From: an uncultured Desulfobacterales bacterium | GTDB taxonomy: Bacteria; Desulfobacterota; Desulfobacteria; Desulfobacterales; JAFDCJ01 | NCBI GenBank assembly: GCA_945787595.1 | Contig: CALZJV010000343.1 | Coordinates: forward strand, 1 to 6,677 | Length of the DNA: 6,677 nt | Direction: 5' to 3' | Part shown: in pieces, positions 1 through 6,677 of the stretch | Numbering within the stretch: the first letter of the stretch is position 1 | How the letters are laid out: the number at the start of each line of letters is the position of its first letter | Notes under the pieces: model-generated | What the model saw: only the letters and a program-made list of their open reading frames with translations | Databases searched by the model: none | Told to the model about the DNA's origin: nothing | Position numbers and translations under genes: made by a program

Positions 1-1139
1 AAGGAAGGGTCCGGGATGACAAAATCCTGAAGTGCCAGGATGGCGCCTGCAGCGATAAAAAGAAGGCCTGCAATCCCTGCGATGCCGAAGCCGGGTATCA
101 CAAAAAGTTCAAATCCTAAAAGGACAATTCCCAGAATCAAAAGCAAAAGCTCCGTATAATCAGCCAAACCAACCAAATACTGATTTAGAAAAACAAGGGC
201 CAGACAGGTGATCCCGATAATCCCCGGCACCCCGAATCCAGGCGCTTTTATCTCCGTATAAAGGGCGGCCAGGCCAATCATCAACAAAAACGGTGCAATG
301 ACTCCGATGAACCGGACAAGCGCTTCCGACCAACTCTCTTCAATCCGAATTAGCTTGTAGTTTTCTATTTCCATCCGCCGCAGCATTTCATCAATAGTAT
401 CAACGCTCATCCTGGAAAAGCCCAGCTCCAATGCCTCGGTATCACCCATCGTCAGAAGTTCGCCCTCGGCTACAATCGTCTTTTTCGATGAAACCCGCTC
501 CTTTTCCGCCTGGCTCAGATCTTCGAATGCCTGGGAATCCATGTAAATGGTTTTTCCCTCCATTTCCACAGCATAAACCACCATCTCAGCAGTGACCATG
601 GACTCGGCCAGAGCCTCGGGGTAACCATTGCGTTTCGCAAGGACACGGAATTTGGCCCGCAAAGGGGACTGGAACTTTTCCCCCAGCATCTTCGGACCTT
701 CGTTTGAATAGGTGATCGGTGCACAGTCGCCGATGGTGGTATTCTTTCTCATAACTAGCCTGCTGCAGGCCAGGGCGATCAATGCACCGGCAGAGATGGC
801 TTTGTTTTTAACAAAGGCGATGGTCTTACCTTCAGGAGCAGACAGGAGGGTATCGACGATCTGCAGTGCGGAATCGACGCGTCCGCCGAAGGTATCCATT
901 TCAAAAATAAAAAGGGGATCCGGATCGTCAGTGGGCATCCCAAGCGCCCTTTTTATAAAGGCCGCCATACCCGGGTCTACCGTTCCGGAGACGTTGACGA
1001 CATATACCTCCCGGGCGGATGCTTGCGCTAAACAAATATTCCGGAGCATAAAAAACGATAAGAAAAAACCGAAGATCGCAAGAAGAATCCTGACTTGCCC
1101 GGATCGCATAATCATTCGGCGTCTGGCAATAGCCTTCAA
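1..1139 (-). CDS. NfeD-family membrane-bound ClpP-class serine protease, long form (C-terminus outside window)
   Basis: About 379 codons are visible; the gene runs off the left edge. The N-terminus has a basic stretch, a hydrophobic segment (residues ~18-31) and an alanine-rich CLAQASA cleavage-like site, so the protease domain should be outside the cytoplasmic membrane. The ClpP/SppA-like domain follows: VYVVNVSGTVDPG near 45, FEMDTFGGRVD, then AISAGALIA with Ser116 as the likely nucleophile. Lys155 (LGEKFQ) is the best candidate for the dyad lysine, placed by spacing against the archaeal 1510-N protease, which is an inference. Membrane segments come next, with the NfeD hallmarks TEIKAPGFGVPG (~295) and ELFVIPGFGIAG (~344). 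The C-terminal OB-fold expected in the family must lie beyond position 1. Family members work with stomatin/SPFH proteins in membrane quality control, and a stomatin gene is often downstream. The start is uncertain: TTG at 1139 has GGAG six bases upstream, while the in-frame ATGs at 1115 and 1109 have no ribosome binding site. Confidence 0.9.
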   Translation of the reverse strand, partial: MKAIARRRMIMRSGQVRILLAIFGFFLSFFMLRNICLAQASAREVYVVNVSGTVDPGMAAFIKRALGMPTDDPDPLFIFEMDTFGGRVDSALQIVDTLLSAPEGKTIAFVKNKAISAGALIALACSRLVMRKNTTIGDCAPITYSNEGPKMLGEKFQSPLRAKFRVLAKRNGYPEALAESMVTAEMVVYAVEMEGKTIYMDSQAFEDLSQAEKERVSSKKTIVAEGELLTMGDTEALELGFSRMSVDTIDEMLRRMEIENYKLIRIEESWSEALVRFIGVIAPFLLMIGLAALYTEIKAPGFGVPGIIGITCLALVFLNQYLVGLADYTELLLLILGIVLLGFELFVIPGFGIAGIAGLLFIAAGAILALQDFVIPDPS

Positions 1140-1145
1140 ACTGCT

Positions 1146-1149
1146 CTCC
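1146..1149 (-). promoter_or_regulatory. Ribosome binding site supporting a TTG start for the NfeD gene
   Basis: Read on the minus strand this is GGAG, six bases before an in-frame TTG at 1139. The nearest in-frame ATG codons (1115, 1109) have only GCCAGACGCCGA-like sequence in front and no purine-rich site. This is why the longer start was chosen; both starts leave the signal segment intact. Confidence 0.45.
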
Positions 1150-1231
1150 AAAACCCGCAAAGGAAACCCATAATGGATGCACCAATGCATGCTCCCAGAG
1201 GGTCTCGGTAACGGGACGCTGAGTTCAAGCG

Positions 1232-1260
1232 ATTATAGATGACTTCAACTGAACAGTTGA
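1232..1260 (-). promoter_or_regulatory. Putative promoter of the NfeD gene
   Basis: On the minus strand there is a perfect TATAAT (1237 down to 1232). The -35 region is weak: TTCAAC with an 18-base spacer or TCAACT with 17. The expected transcript would start near 1225, leaving a leader of roughly 85 bases before the TTG start. A weak -35 box with a consensus -10 box suits a promoter that depends on a bound regulator, and the dyad at 1244-1261 lies exactly over the spacer and -35 region. Confidence 0.4.
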
Positions 1261-1261
1261 A
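1244..1261. promoter_or_regulatory. Perfect 8+8 bp dyad, possible operator over the NfeD promoter
   Basis: The sequence is TTCAACTG-AA-CAGTTGAA: two perfectly complementary 8-base arms around a 2-base centre. The two-base centre is too short for a good hairpin loop, so a DNA site for a dimeric regulator is more likely than an RNA structure. It overlaps the spacer and -35 region of the putative promoter reading toward nfeD. No regulator gene is in the window. Confidence 0.4.
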
Positions 1262-1568
1262 ATATGTAACTTCGTGCCGAAATCAAGGTATCGGGCCTGA
1301 ATGATCAATCCGCTTCAGCTCCATTTCATTGATGGTTCAGTTCTATCCGAAACCTAAACCTCAATCTACCTATACAGAAAAAAATAGAGAATAGCAAGAA
1401 TGGCTCAGGATTAAGAAATTCAGATTTATAAATTTGTTCCACCGGGTATCATTGGGTAATTATTCAGTTCCTTTCCAACTCTCATTACCCCTTCGAATGA
1501 TTGACTCTCAAATAAAAATTTTCCTGCAACAGGCCGAAAGTTGGTGAACCGGCTTGAATGGATGACAA

Positions 1569-1649
1569 ATGGGTGGTATTGTGAACCCGGATAGCTGGAT
1601 ACAATACGAAAAATGCTGTAAGCAAATGAAAATACTTATAAAAGGATGA
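1569..1649 (+). CDS. Possible 26-codon upstream ORF, leader peptide or gene relic
   Basis: An ATG at 1569 opens a 26-codon frame containing NPDSWIQYEKCCKQ, and its TGA (1647-1649) lies inside the AGGATGAGG that serves the gene at 1657. There is no good ribosome binding site for this ORF. Its NPD...YE..C.Q spacing resembles residues 36-50 of the downstream protein (NPDTDLSGYESHCIQ), in the same frame, with AACCCGGATA and ATACGAAA shared at DNA level. It could be a translated leader, a decayed partial duplication of the downstream gene, or chance. Confidence 0.2.
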   Translation: MGGIVNPDSWIQYEKCCKQMKILIKG

Positions 1650-1651
1650 GG
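1643..1651 (+). promoter_or_regulatory. Ribosome binding site of the small cysteine-rich gene
   Basis: AGGATGAGG, with its GAGG (1648-1651) five bases before the ATG at 1657. It fixes that start. The same bases contain the TGA of the upstream 26-codon ORF, an arrangement that allows translational coupling if that ORF is translated. Confidence 0.7.
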
Positions 1652-1656
1652 TTATC

Positions 1657-1985
1657 ATGGAATTTCCCATAATCCCGGACGAAGAAGCCCTGAGTAAGTG
1701 TGCATGGTGCCAAAACCAAATCAATGACCATATGGAAGTCTTAGGTTTAGGTGCGAAGCTAAACCCGGATACTGATTTATCTGGATACGAAAGCCATTGC
1801 ATTCAGATAGTCCTGGTTTCTGAGGAAAAGCCTGTTTACATGATGGTGACGGCTCAAGGTTCTGAAGCCAGAGATAATGGTAATGACTGCATGTTTTTAA
1901 TTTGTTCTGAAAGATGTAGTCAGAAATTAAAAAGCGTTTTAGAAAAAGAGATTTCTTTAGGCAAGATCTTTGAAACTGTTCGGTT

Positions 1986-1989
<4 letters not shown>
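1657..1989 (+). CDS. Small cysteine-rich protein, putative zinc-binding, unknown function
   Basis: A 110-residue soluble protein with no signal peptide or membrane segment. Two cysteine pairs stand out: C15-A-W-C18 near the N-terminus and C83-S-E-R-C87 near the C-terminus, the latter preceded by MFLI and followed by a helix-like KLKSVLEKE. CxxC followed by a hydrophobic-CSxxC pair resembles treble-clef metal sites such as TRASH or YHS-type modules, so zinc or another metal is the probable ligand; this is inference from cysteine spacing. C48 and C78 are additional. I do not recognise the family. The start is supported by AGGATGAGG at five bases spacing. Its TGA overlaps the ATG of the acyl-CoA ligase (ATGA, 1986-1989), so the two are translated from one message and probably function together, perhaps with the small protein as a regulatory or accessory subunit. 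No role can be assigned from the sequence. Confidence 0.8.
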
Positions 1990-3521
<1,532 letters not shown>

Positions 3522-3537
3522 TACATAGTTTCATAAA

Positions 3538-3637
3538 TACAGTAACGTAAAATCTGAAAAAAGAAATTAAAGATCGAATCCATTCAACACTCAATGTCCT
3601 TGTGGTGAAAAAATATTCCGGCGAATACGTTACTGTA
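3538..3637. repeat. Perfect 12-bp inverted repeat bracketing the MFS gene leader
   Basis: TACAGTAACGTA at 3538-3549 is exactly complementary to TACGTTACTGTA at 3626-3637, with 76 bases between the arms. The right arm ends three bases before the ATG at 3641. Complementarity stops sharply at both ends of the arms. It may be a pair of sites for one regulator that loops the DNA, a long-range RNA stem hiding the start region, or a relic of an inserted element. No transposase lies between the arms. Confidence 0.6.
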
Positions 3638-3640
3638 ATC

Positions 3641-4912
3641 ATGAATAGGAGCACTAACATCGAAGCTGCAACGCCTGTGATGAAAAGGGTTTTTTACGGA
3701 TGGTGGGTCGTTCTGGCCTGTTCGCTTATCAGCTTCTATGTCGCAGGTGCCATATTCTTTGGCTTTACCGCCTTTTTTGAACCCATCGCAGAGGAGTTTG
3801 CCTGGAGTTATACCCAGATATCTTTTGCCGTCAGTCTCCGCGGCTTGGAGATGGGCATCTTTGCGCCTTTCGTTGGTTTCATGGTAGATCGTTTTGGCCC
3901 AAGAAAAGTCCTTTTCTGGGGTACCATTATGGTCGGTATCGGACTCATTTCTCTCAGCTTTACCCAATCACTTACCATGTTCTATGGCTCAATCCTGCTG
4001 CTTGCATTCGGGGCCGGTGGCTGCACATCCGTCGTCACCATGACGGCGGTAGTCAACTGGTTTCGCAAAAAAGCCGGCATTGCCCTTGGTGTGGCGGGTT
4101 CCGGCATCGGCGCCGGCGGGTTAATGCTTTTGCTGATTGTATACCTTATCGATCTTTATCAATGGAGAACCACACTTATCATACTCGGATTGGGGATGTG
4201 GGCAATTGGCATACCCTTATCAATGATTGTACGCAATCGGCCGGAACATTATGGATATCTTCTCGATGGTGAGGCGCAATCCATCTCCGGCCAAAGCCGG
4301 AAAATTCAGGATAAAGGCGTCGAAGTCGGCCTCAAAGAAGCGCTCAAAATGAGAACTTTCCTCTACCTCAATCTCGTGGAAGCGTTGCGCATGATGACCC
4401 TGATGGCTGTCTTCACCCATGTGATGCCCTATCTCAGCAGTGTCGGAATGCAGCGCTCATCTGCCAGTCTAGTGGCCGGTGCCATTCCCCTGCTCAGCAT
4501 CATTGGACGATTTGGTTTCGGCTGGTTGGGAGATTTCTATGATAAAAAACATGTGATGTCTTTGACGCTGGGCCTTATCATTTTAGGGATACTGGCTTTC
4601 AGTTTCGTGCATGTGAGATGGGTGATCATTCCTTTTCTTATACTGTTCCCCTTAGGGCATGGCGGAAGTATGGTTTTAAGGGGGTCGATATTGCGGGAAT
4701 ATTTTGGCAGGAATTCCTTCGGTAAAATGATCGGCATCATCATGGGATCGGCGTCAATTGGAGGCATTGTCGGCCCGACCCTGGCGGGCTGGTCTTATGA
4801 TACCTGGGGCAGCTATCAACTTATCTGGTATGTTTTTATAGGACTCCTTATCATCGCGTTCACCTTAACCTTAAAGATGGAACCGGTTACAGTAGAAAAT
4901 ATGAAAAGATAG
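3641..4912 (+). CDS. Major facilitator superfamily carrier, oxalate/formate antiporter or monocarboxylate type
   Basis: A 423-residue polytopic inner-membrane protein with about twelve hydrophobic segments in two six-helix halves, separated by a polar loop around EHYGYLLDGEAQS to KEALKMRT. The N-terminal half begins VFYGWWVVLA, common in the oxalate/formate and monocarboxylate branch of MFS, and has motif A GFMVDRFGPRK after the second helix. The second half carries the matching GRFGFGWLGDFYDKK. GAGGCTSVVTMTAVVNWF and GVAGSGIGAGG fit helices 4 and 5 of this branch. Exchange or uptake of an organic anion is likely; the substrate is not readable. The start is uncertain: ATG 3641 was chosen, but GTG 3602 opens the same frame earlier and ATG 3680 sits just before the conserved first helix. 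None has a clear ribosome binding site. It follows the ligase by about 120 bases on the same strand and may share its transcript. Confidence 0.88.
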   Translation: MNRSTNIEAATPVMKRVFYGWWVVLACSLISFYVAGAIFFGFTAFFEPIAEEFAWSYTQISFAVSLRGLEMGIFAPFVGFMVDRFGPRKVLFWGTIMVGIGLISLSFTQSLTMFYGSILLLAFGAGGCTSVVTMTAVVNWFRKKAGIALGVAGSGIGAGGLMLLLIVYLIDLYQWRTTLIILGLGMWAIGIPLSMIVRNRPEHYGYLLDGEAQSISGQSRKIQDKGVEVGLKEALKMRTFLYLNLVEALRMMTLMAVFTHVMPYLSSVGMQRSSASLVAGAIPLLSIIGRFGFGWLGDFYDKKHVMSLTLGLIILGILAFSFVHVRWVIIPFLILFPLGHGGSMVLRGSILREYFGRNSFGKMIGIIMGSASIGGIVGPTLAGWSYDTWGSYQLIWYVFIGLLIIAFTLTLKMEPVTVENMKR

Positions 4913-5023
4913 TCGTTCTGAGAGTAATAAAGATTGCAGTTTTTTTTATAAAAATATATCCGGCAAAGACCTAGTTTCATTGGCTGCTTCTGAGCCGGGG
5001 TCAAATATATCTTGGTGACTTTC

Positions 5024-5149
5024 ATGTCTTTTTCCCTAATTATCTTTGATTACGACGGTGTTTTAATCGATTCGGAATATGGGTATCGGATATCAGATTC
5101 GGGTGTTATTTTATACCGTAAAGGGTCGGAAGCAACCAGGAAAGCGTAA
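5024..5149 (+). pseudogene. Truncated HAD-superfamily hydrolase (N-terminal fragment)
   Basis: An ATG at 5024, five bases after GGTGA, begins MSFSLIIFDYDGVLIDSE, an excellent HAD motif I: the hydrophobic strand, nucleophile D9, acid D11, then GVLxDSE as in the phosphoglycolate phosphatase/beta-phosphoglucomutase subfamily. Homology ends there. The frame continues for only about 23 more codons of unrelated sequence to TAA at 5147-5149. Family members need about 200 residues, including the cap and motifs II-IV, all absent. From 5106 the frame runs antisense through the 3' end of the SLC13 permease remnant. The gene was therefore cut close to position 5077 by a deletion or rearrangement. No activity is expected. 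The alternative, a real 41-residue peptide, is unlikely. Confidence 0.75.
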
Positions 5150-5480
5150 CCCACATTATCAGGACCAGTGGTACCCCAACCCGAAGAAAATCATTGAAGG
5201 TGTACTCCCCAGCGTTCATGACGAGCAGATTGGTCTTGTAGGCCATGGGGGTGGCATAGCTCATATTGGCTCCGAAGAGCACGGCCAAGACAAACGGTTC
5301 GGCCGGCTGTCCCATCTGGGCGGCAATTGAAACGGCGATGGGGGTGCCGATGACCGCTGCTGCGTTGTTGGAAACGATGTTGGTAAGGATGCCCATCAGA
5401 AGCATCAGCCCGCTGATCACGAAGAACGGCGAAGTGTCCCCTACCAGGGCATGGACATTGGGTGGCGGGGGAAGGGTCAT
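5106..5480 (-). pseudogene. SLC13/DASS-family permease remnant (C-terminal ~124 residues only)
   Basis: The minus-strand frame keeps the C-terminal end of a sodium-coupled or ion-coupled SLC13-type carrier: LTNIVSNNAAAVIGTPIA (the second Ser-Asn signature region, here SNN), then FVLAVLFGANMSYATP, YKTNLLVMNAG and YTFNDFLRVGVPL, followed by a last membrane helix and a natural stop at 5106. Intact members have roughly 430-600 residues and a first Ser-Asn signature half, all missing here. The frame is open upstream to a TAA near 5510, but the residues before about HALVGDTSPF (MTLPPPP) do not look like the family, so the break lies near 5450-5510. The ATG at 5480 has no ribosome binding site. The intact CBS-pair gene immediately upstream on the same strand was probably its operon partner. 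A functional short protein is very unlikely. Confidence 0.8.
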
Positions 5481-5557
5481 TGGCGTTATGTATACGTTAT
5501 TCCTTGACTTTTATATTCAGATACTTCCGCAGGAATCACCAGTAGTATGTCGATAAT

Positions 5558-6106
5558 TTAAGAAACACTGCAGCTCAACAATCGTTGTCTGACGACTTCA
5601 AAAACATCACCAAACCGCAAAACGCCTGTAACCTTACCGTCCTTATTGTTCACGATAAGTGGCTGATGGATGCCCATAACATATAAATGCAATGCGTTTT
5701 CAAGGGTGGCTGTTTCTTCGATATATTCCATTTTTTCCGGAGTATGCATTACATCGGAAACCGTTAAGCGGCCGCCTCGCTCGCAAATGGTTTGCGTGGG
5801 TTCAATCCATAAATTAAAATCTTTGGCAGCTTTCATGACAAAATCGGCAGTAAGTACGCCCTTTTCCTGTTTTTGTTCGACCTTTGTATAATTAGGCTCC
5901 AGGGCCCGAAAAACATCGATCATGGTAACTTTGCCTATAAAAGCACCGCTTGCATCAACCACAATTGCGTCTCGATGGGCATGTTCGTTCTCTGATTTCC
6001 GAGCCTGCTCCAAAGACTGTAAAATCTCAAGCAGGGTATTTTCTTTTTGAACTGTCACGTAGTTCAAAATCGGGATCATTATCTCTTTCACTTGAGTTTT
6101 ATTCAT
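5558..6106 (-). CDS. CBS-domain pair protein
   Basis: A 182-residue soluble protein made of two CBS motifs: the first at about residues 6-72 (VKEIMIPILNYVTV ... AIVVDASGAFIGKVTMIDVFRAL) and the second at about 117-178 (VSDVMHTPEKMEYI ... QPLIVNNKDGKVTGVLRFGDVFEVV). A linker of roughly 45 residues rich in charged residues lies between. CBS pairs (Bateman modules) bind adenosine nucleotides such as AMP, ATP or SAM and act as energy or ligand sensors; no catalytic domain is attached. AGGAG five bases before the ATG fixes the start. The next thing downstream on the strand is the SLC13 permease remnant, and such pairs suggest a regulator of transport. Here that partner is broken, so the protein may be an orphan. 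It is complete and shows no damage. Confidence 0.88.
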   Translation of the reverse strand: MNKTQVKEIMIPILNYVTVQKENTLLEILQSLEQARKSENEHAHRDAIVVDASGAFIGKVTMIDVFRALEPNYTKVEQKQEKGVLTADFVMKAAKDFNLWIEPTQTICERGGRLTVSDVMHTPEKMEYIEETATLENALHLYVMGIHQPLIVNNKDGKVTGVLRFGDVFEVVRQRLLSCSVS

Positions 6107-6111
6107 GTCGT

Positions 6112-6116
6112 CTCCT
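6112..6116 (-). promoter_or_regulatory. Ribosome binding site of the CBS-pair gene
   Basis: AGGAG on the minus strand, five bases before the ATG at 6106. It is the strongest ribosome binding site in the window and settles the start. Confidence 0.75.
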
Positions 6117-6169
6117 ATCTAAAAATGATTCGGGTGAGGGAGTACAAATACACGTTTATGCATTGATTC

Positions 6170-6198
6170 TATATAGCACAATCGAATATAAAGGGCAA
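6170..6198 (-). promoter_or_regulatory. Putative sigma70-type promoter of the CBS-pair gene
   Basis: Read on the minus strand: TTGCCC (6198-6193), a 17-base spacer, then TATATA (6175-6170) preceded by TGC, which gives an extended -10 element. Each hexamer matches the consensus at four of six positions. Transcription would start near 6163, about 57 bases upstream of the CBS ATG. No operator-like dyad overlaps it. Confidence 0.45.
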
Positions 6199-6534
6199 AG
6201 CCTCTGAAATGGCATCACCCCCGGGGATATCCGAAGACACAATATTGGAACCCTGCAATATCAATCAGGTTTATGAAGACTGTTGTACACATTAAACTTT
6301 TGATACAGGCAACTCACCTTGGGACTTTATGGAGTCGTGAAATGCAATTCTGTAAGGCAAAAATATGGGATGGTAGATAGGAAGGAAATCGTTTTTTTAG
6401 GAATCAATATGCTGGCAATACCATAATATTATGAAATGTGGTGATTATTCTCTTATCGCAGGATTGATTGATGTTGTGATCTCAAATAAATATCCAAAAT
6501 TCCAAGGGCTAAAGGGCATGGAGTAATAGATGGC
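6199..6534. other. AT-rich intergenic stretch without a visible gene
   Basis: About 335 bases between the CBS promoter and the stop of the right-edge gene. All frames are broken by frequent stops, and no tRNA, terminator hairpin or element end could be recognised. The only structure seen is a perfect 12-bp palindrome, CATAATATTATG, at 6422-6433, which is AT-rich and could be an operator or chance. Confidence 0.5.
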
Positions 6535-6677
6535 CTATCTGCATAGCTTTTTTAGTATTGTTAGTTCAATATACAGGCATCCATACGTCTCAATGAATTT
6601 GTCATATGTTTTATTCTCATAGCCCAGGAAAAGCCGCTTAGGTTCCTCACAGGATTCGATGACCTCTTCGGTCATTT
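6535..6677 (-). CDS. Unrecognised protein, C-terminal end (or 46-residue small protein)
   Basis: From the right edge a minus-strand frame runs to a TAG at 6537-6535. It contains EEPKRLFLGYENKTYDKF and ends ETYGCLYIELTILKKLCR. An ATG at 6675 would give a 46-residue protein, but it lies two bases from the window edge, so whether this is a start or an internal methionine cannot be told. The balanced mix of charged and aromatic residues looks like real coding sequence. There is no membrane segment. I do not recognise the family. Confidence 0.45.
   Translation of the reverse strand, partial: MTEEVIESCEEPKRLFLGYENKTYDKFIETYGCLYIELTILKKLCR

Larger units (their letters stand above)
1262..1656. other. 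Intergenic region between the divergent NfeD gene and the small cysteine-rich gene
   Basis: About 400 AT-rich bases with stops in all frames apart from a 26-codon ORF at 1569-1649. No tRNA, riboswitch or intrinsic terminator could be recognised. No convincing promoter for the plus-strand gene at 1657 was found; the best try, TTGTTC (1434-1439) with TAATTA at 1457-1462, matches the consensus poorly. The transcription start of the 1657 gene is therefore unknown. Confidence 0.5.

Noticed and set aside
712..1173. Plus-strand 153-codon open frame from GTG 712
   Set aside because: It is the antisense shadow of the NfeD protease domain, which has recognisable motifs on the minus strand; the plus-strand product has none.
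928..1185. Minus-strand 85-codon open frame overlapping the nfeD 5' end
   Set aside because: It is out of frame with the NfeD protein and covers its signal segment and first strands; no motif or ribosome binding site.
1485..1802. Minus-strand 105-codon open frame
   Set aside because: It runs antisense into the well-supported gene at 1657 and has no ribosome binding site or family resemblance.
4913..4947. Possible terminator after the MFS gene: eight T residues at 4940-4947
   Set aside because: The sequence before the T-run gives only a three-base CTG/CAG stem with a long loop, too weak for an intrinsic terminator.
4990..5018. GAGCCGGGGTCAAATATATCTT, resembling REP-like sequences linked to RAYT transposases in some anaerobes
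   Set aside because: Only a vague resemblance from memory; no palindromic partner or second copy in the window and no transposase nearby.
5079..5330. Plus-strand 83-codon open frame
   Set aside because: It is antisense to the SLC13 remnant, whose family motifs are clear on the minus strand.
5488..5550. Minus-strand short frame IDILLVIPAEVSEY just after the CBS stop, reminiscent of an SLC13 N-terminus
   Set aside because: It has no start codon or ribosome binding site and ends after about 24 codons; the likeness is too short to count as the missing permease start.
6422..6433. 12-bp palindrome CATAATATTATG
   Set aside because: AT-rich palindromes of this length are not rare in AT-rich intergenic DNA, and no promoter could be placed next to it.

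Overview
The window is an ordinary-looking chromosomal segment with one clear scar. Base composition is moderate, noticeably AT-richer between genes. The gene types seen (long-form NfeD protease, acyl-CoA ligase, oxalate/formate-type MFS carrier, stand-alone CBS-pair protein beside an SLC13 permease) are typical of free-living anaerobic bacteria such as Desulfobacterota. That placement is inference from gene style only; no rRNA or marker gene is present.

Layout. From 1 to about 1139, minus strand, lies the N-terminal and central part of a long NfeD membrane protein (ClpP-class serine protease plus membrane segments), cut by the left window edge. From 1140 to 1656 is a divergent intergenic region. 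It carries a TATAAT box for nfeD with a perfect 8+8 bp dyad over its spacer and -35 region, and, near the other end, a 26-codon upstream ORF whose stop codon sits inside the next gene's ribosome binding site. From 1657 to 3521, plus strand, a 110-aa cysteine-rich putative zinc protein overlaps by ATGA an intact 511-aa acyl-CoA ligase. From 3641 to 4912, plus strand, is an MFS carrier; its leader is bracketed by a perfect 12-bp inverted repeat. A natural reading is uptake of an organic acid and its activation to a CoA thioester, but the substrate cannot be read from the sequence.

From about 5024 to 5510 the sequence is a breakpoint. A plus-strand HAD-superfamily hydrolase starts with a good motif I and loses homology after about 18 codons, running straight into the 3' end of a minus-strand SLC13/DASS permease of which only the last 124 or so residues remain. 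Upstream of that remnant on the minus strand is an intact CBS-pair protein (5558-6106) with a good ribosome binding site and a plausible extended -10 promoter; it was probably the regulator or partner gene of the lost permease. The rest (6199-6534) is AT-rich with no gene visible, followed by the C-terminal end of an unrecognised minus-strand gene at the right edge.

I do not see a convincing novel multi-gene system. The items most worth a second look are the HAD/SLC13 deletion scar, the cysteine-rich protein coupled to the ligase, the inverted repeat around the MFS leader and the dyad over the nfeD promoter.
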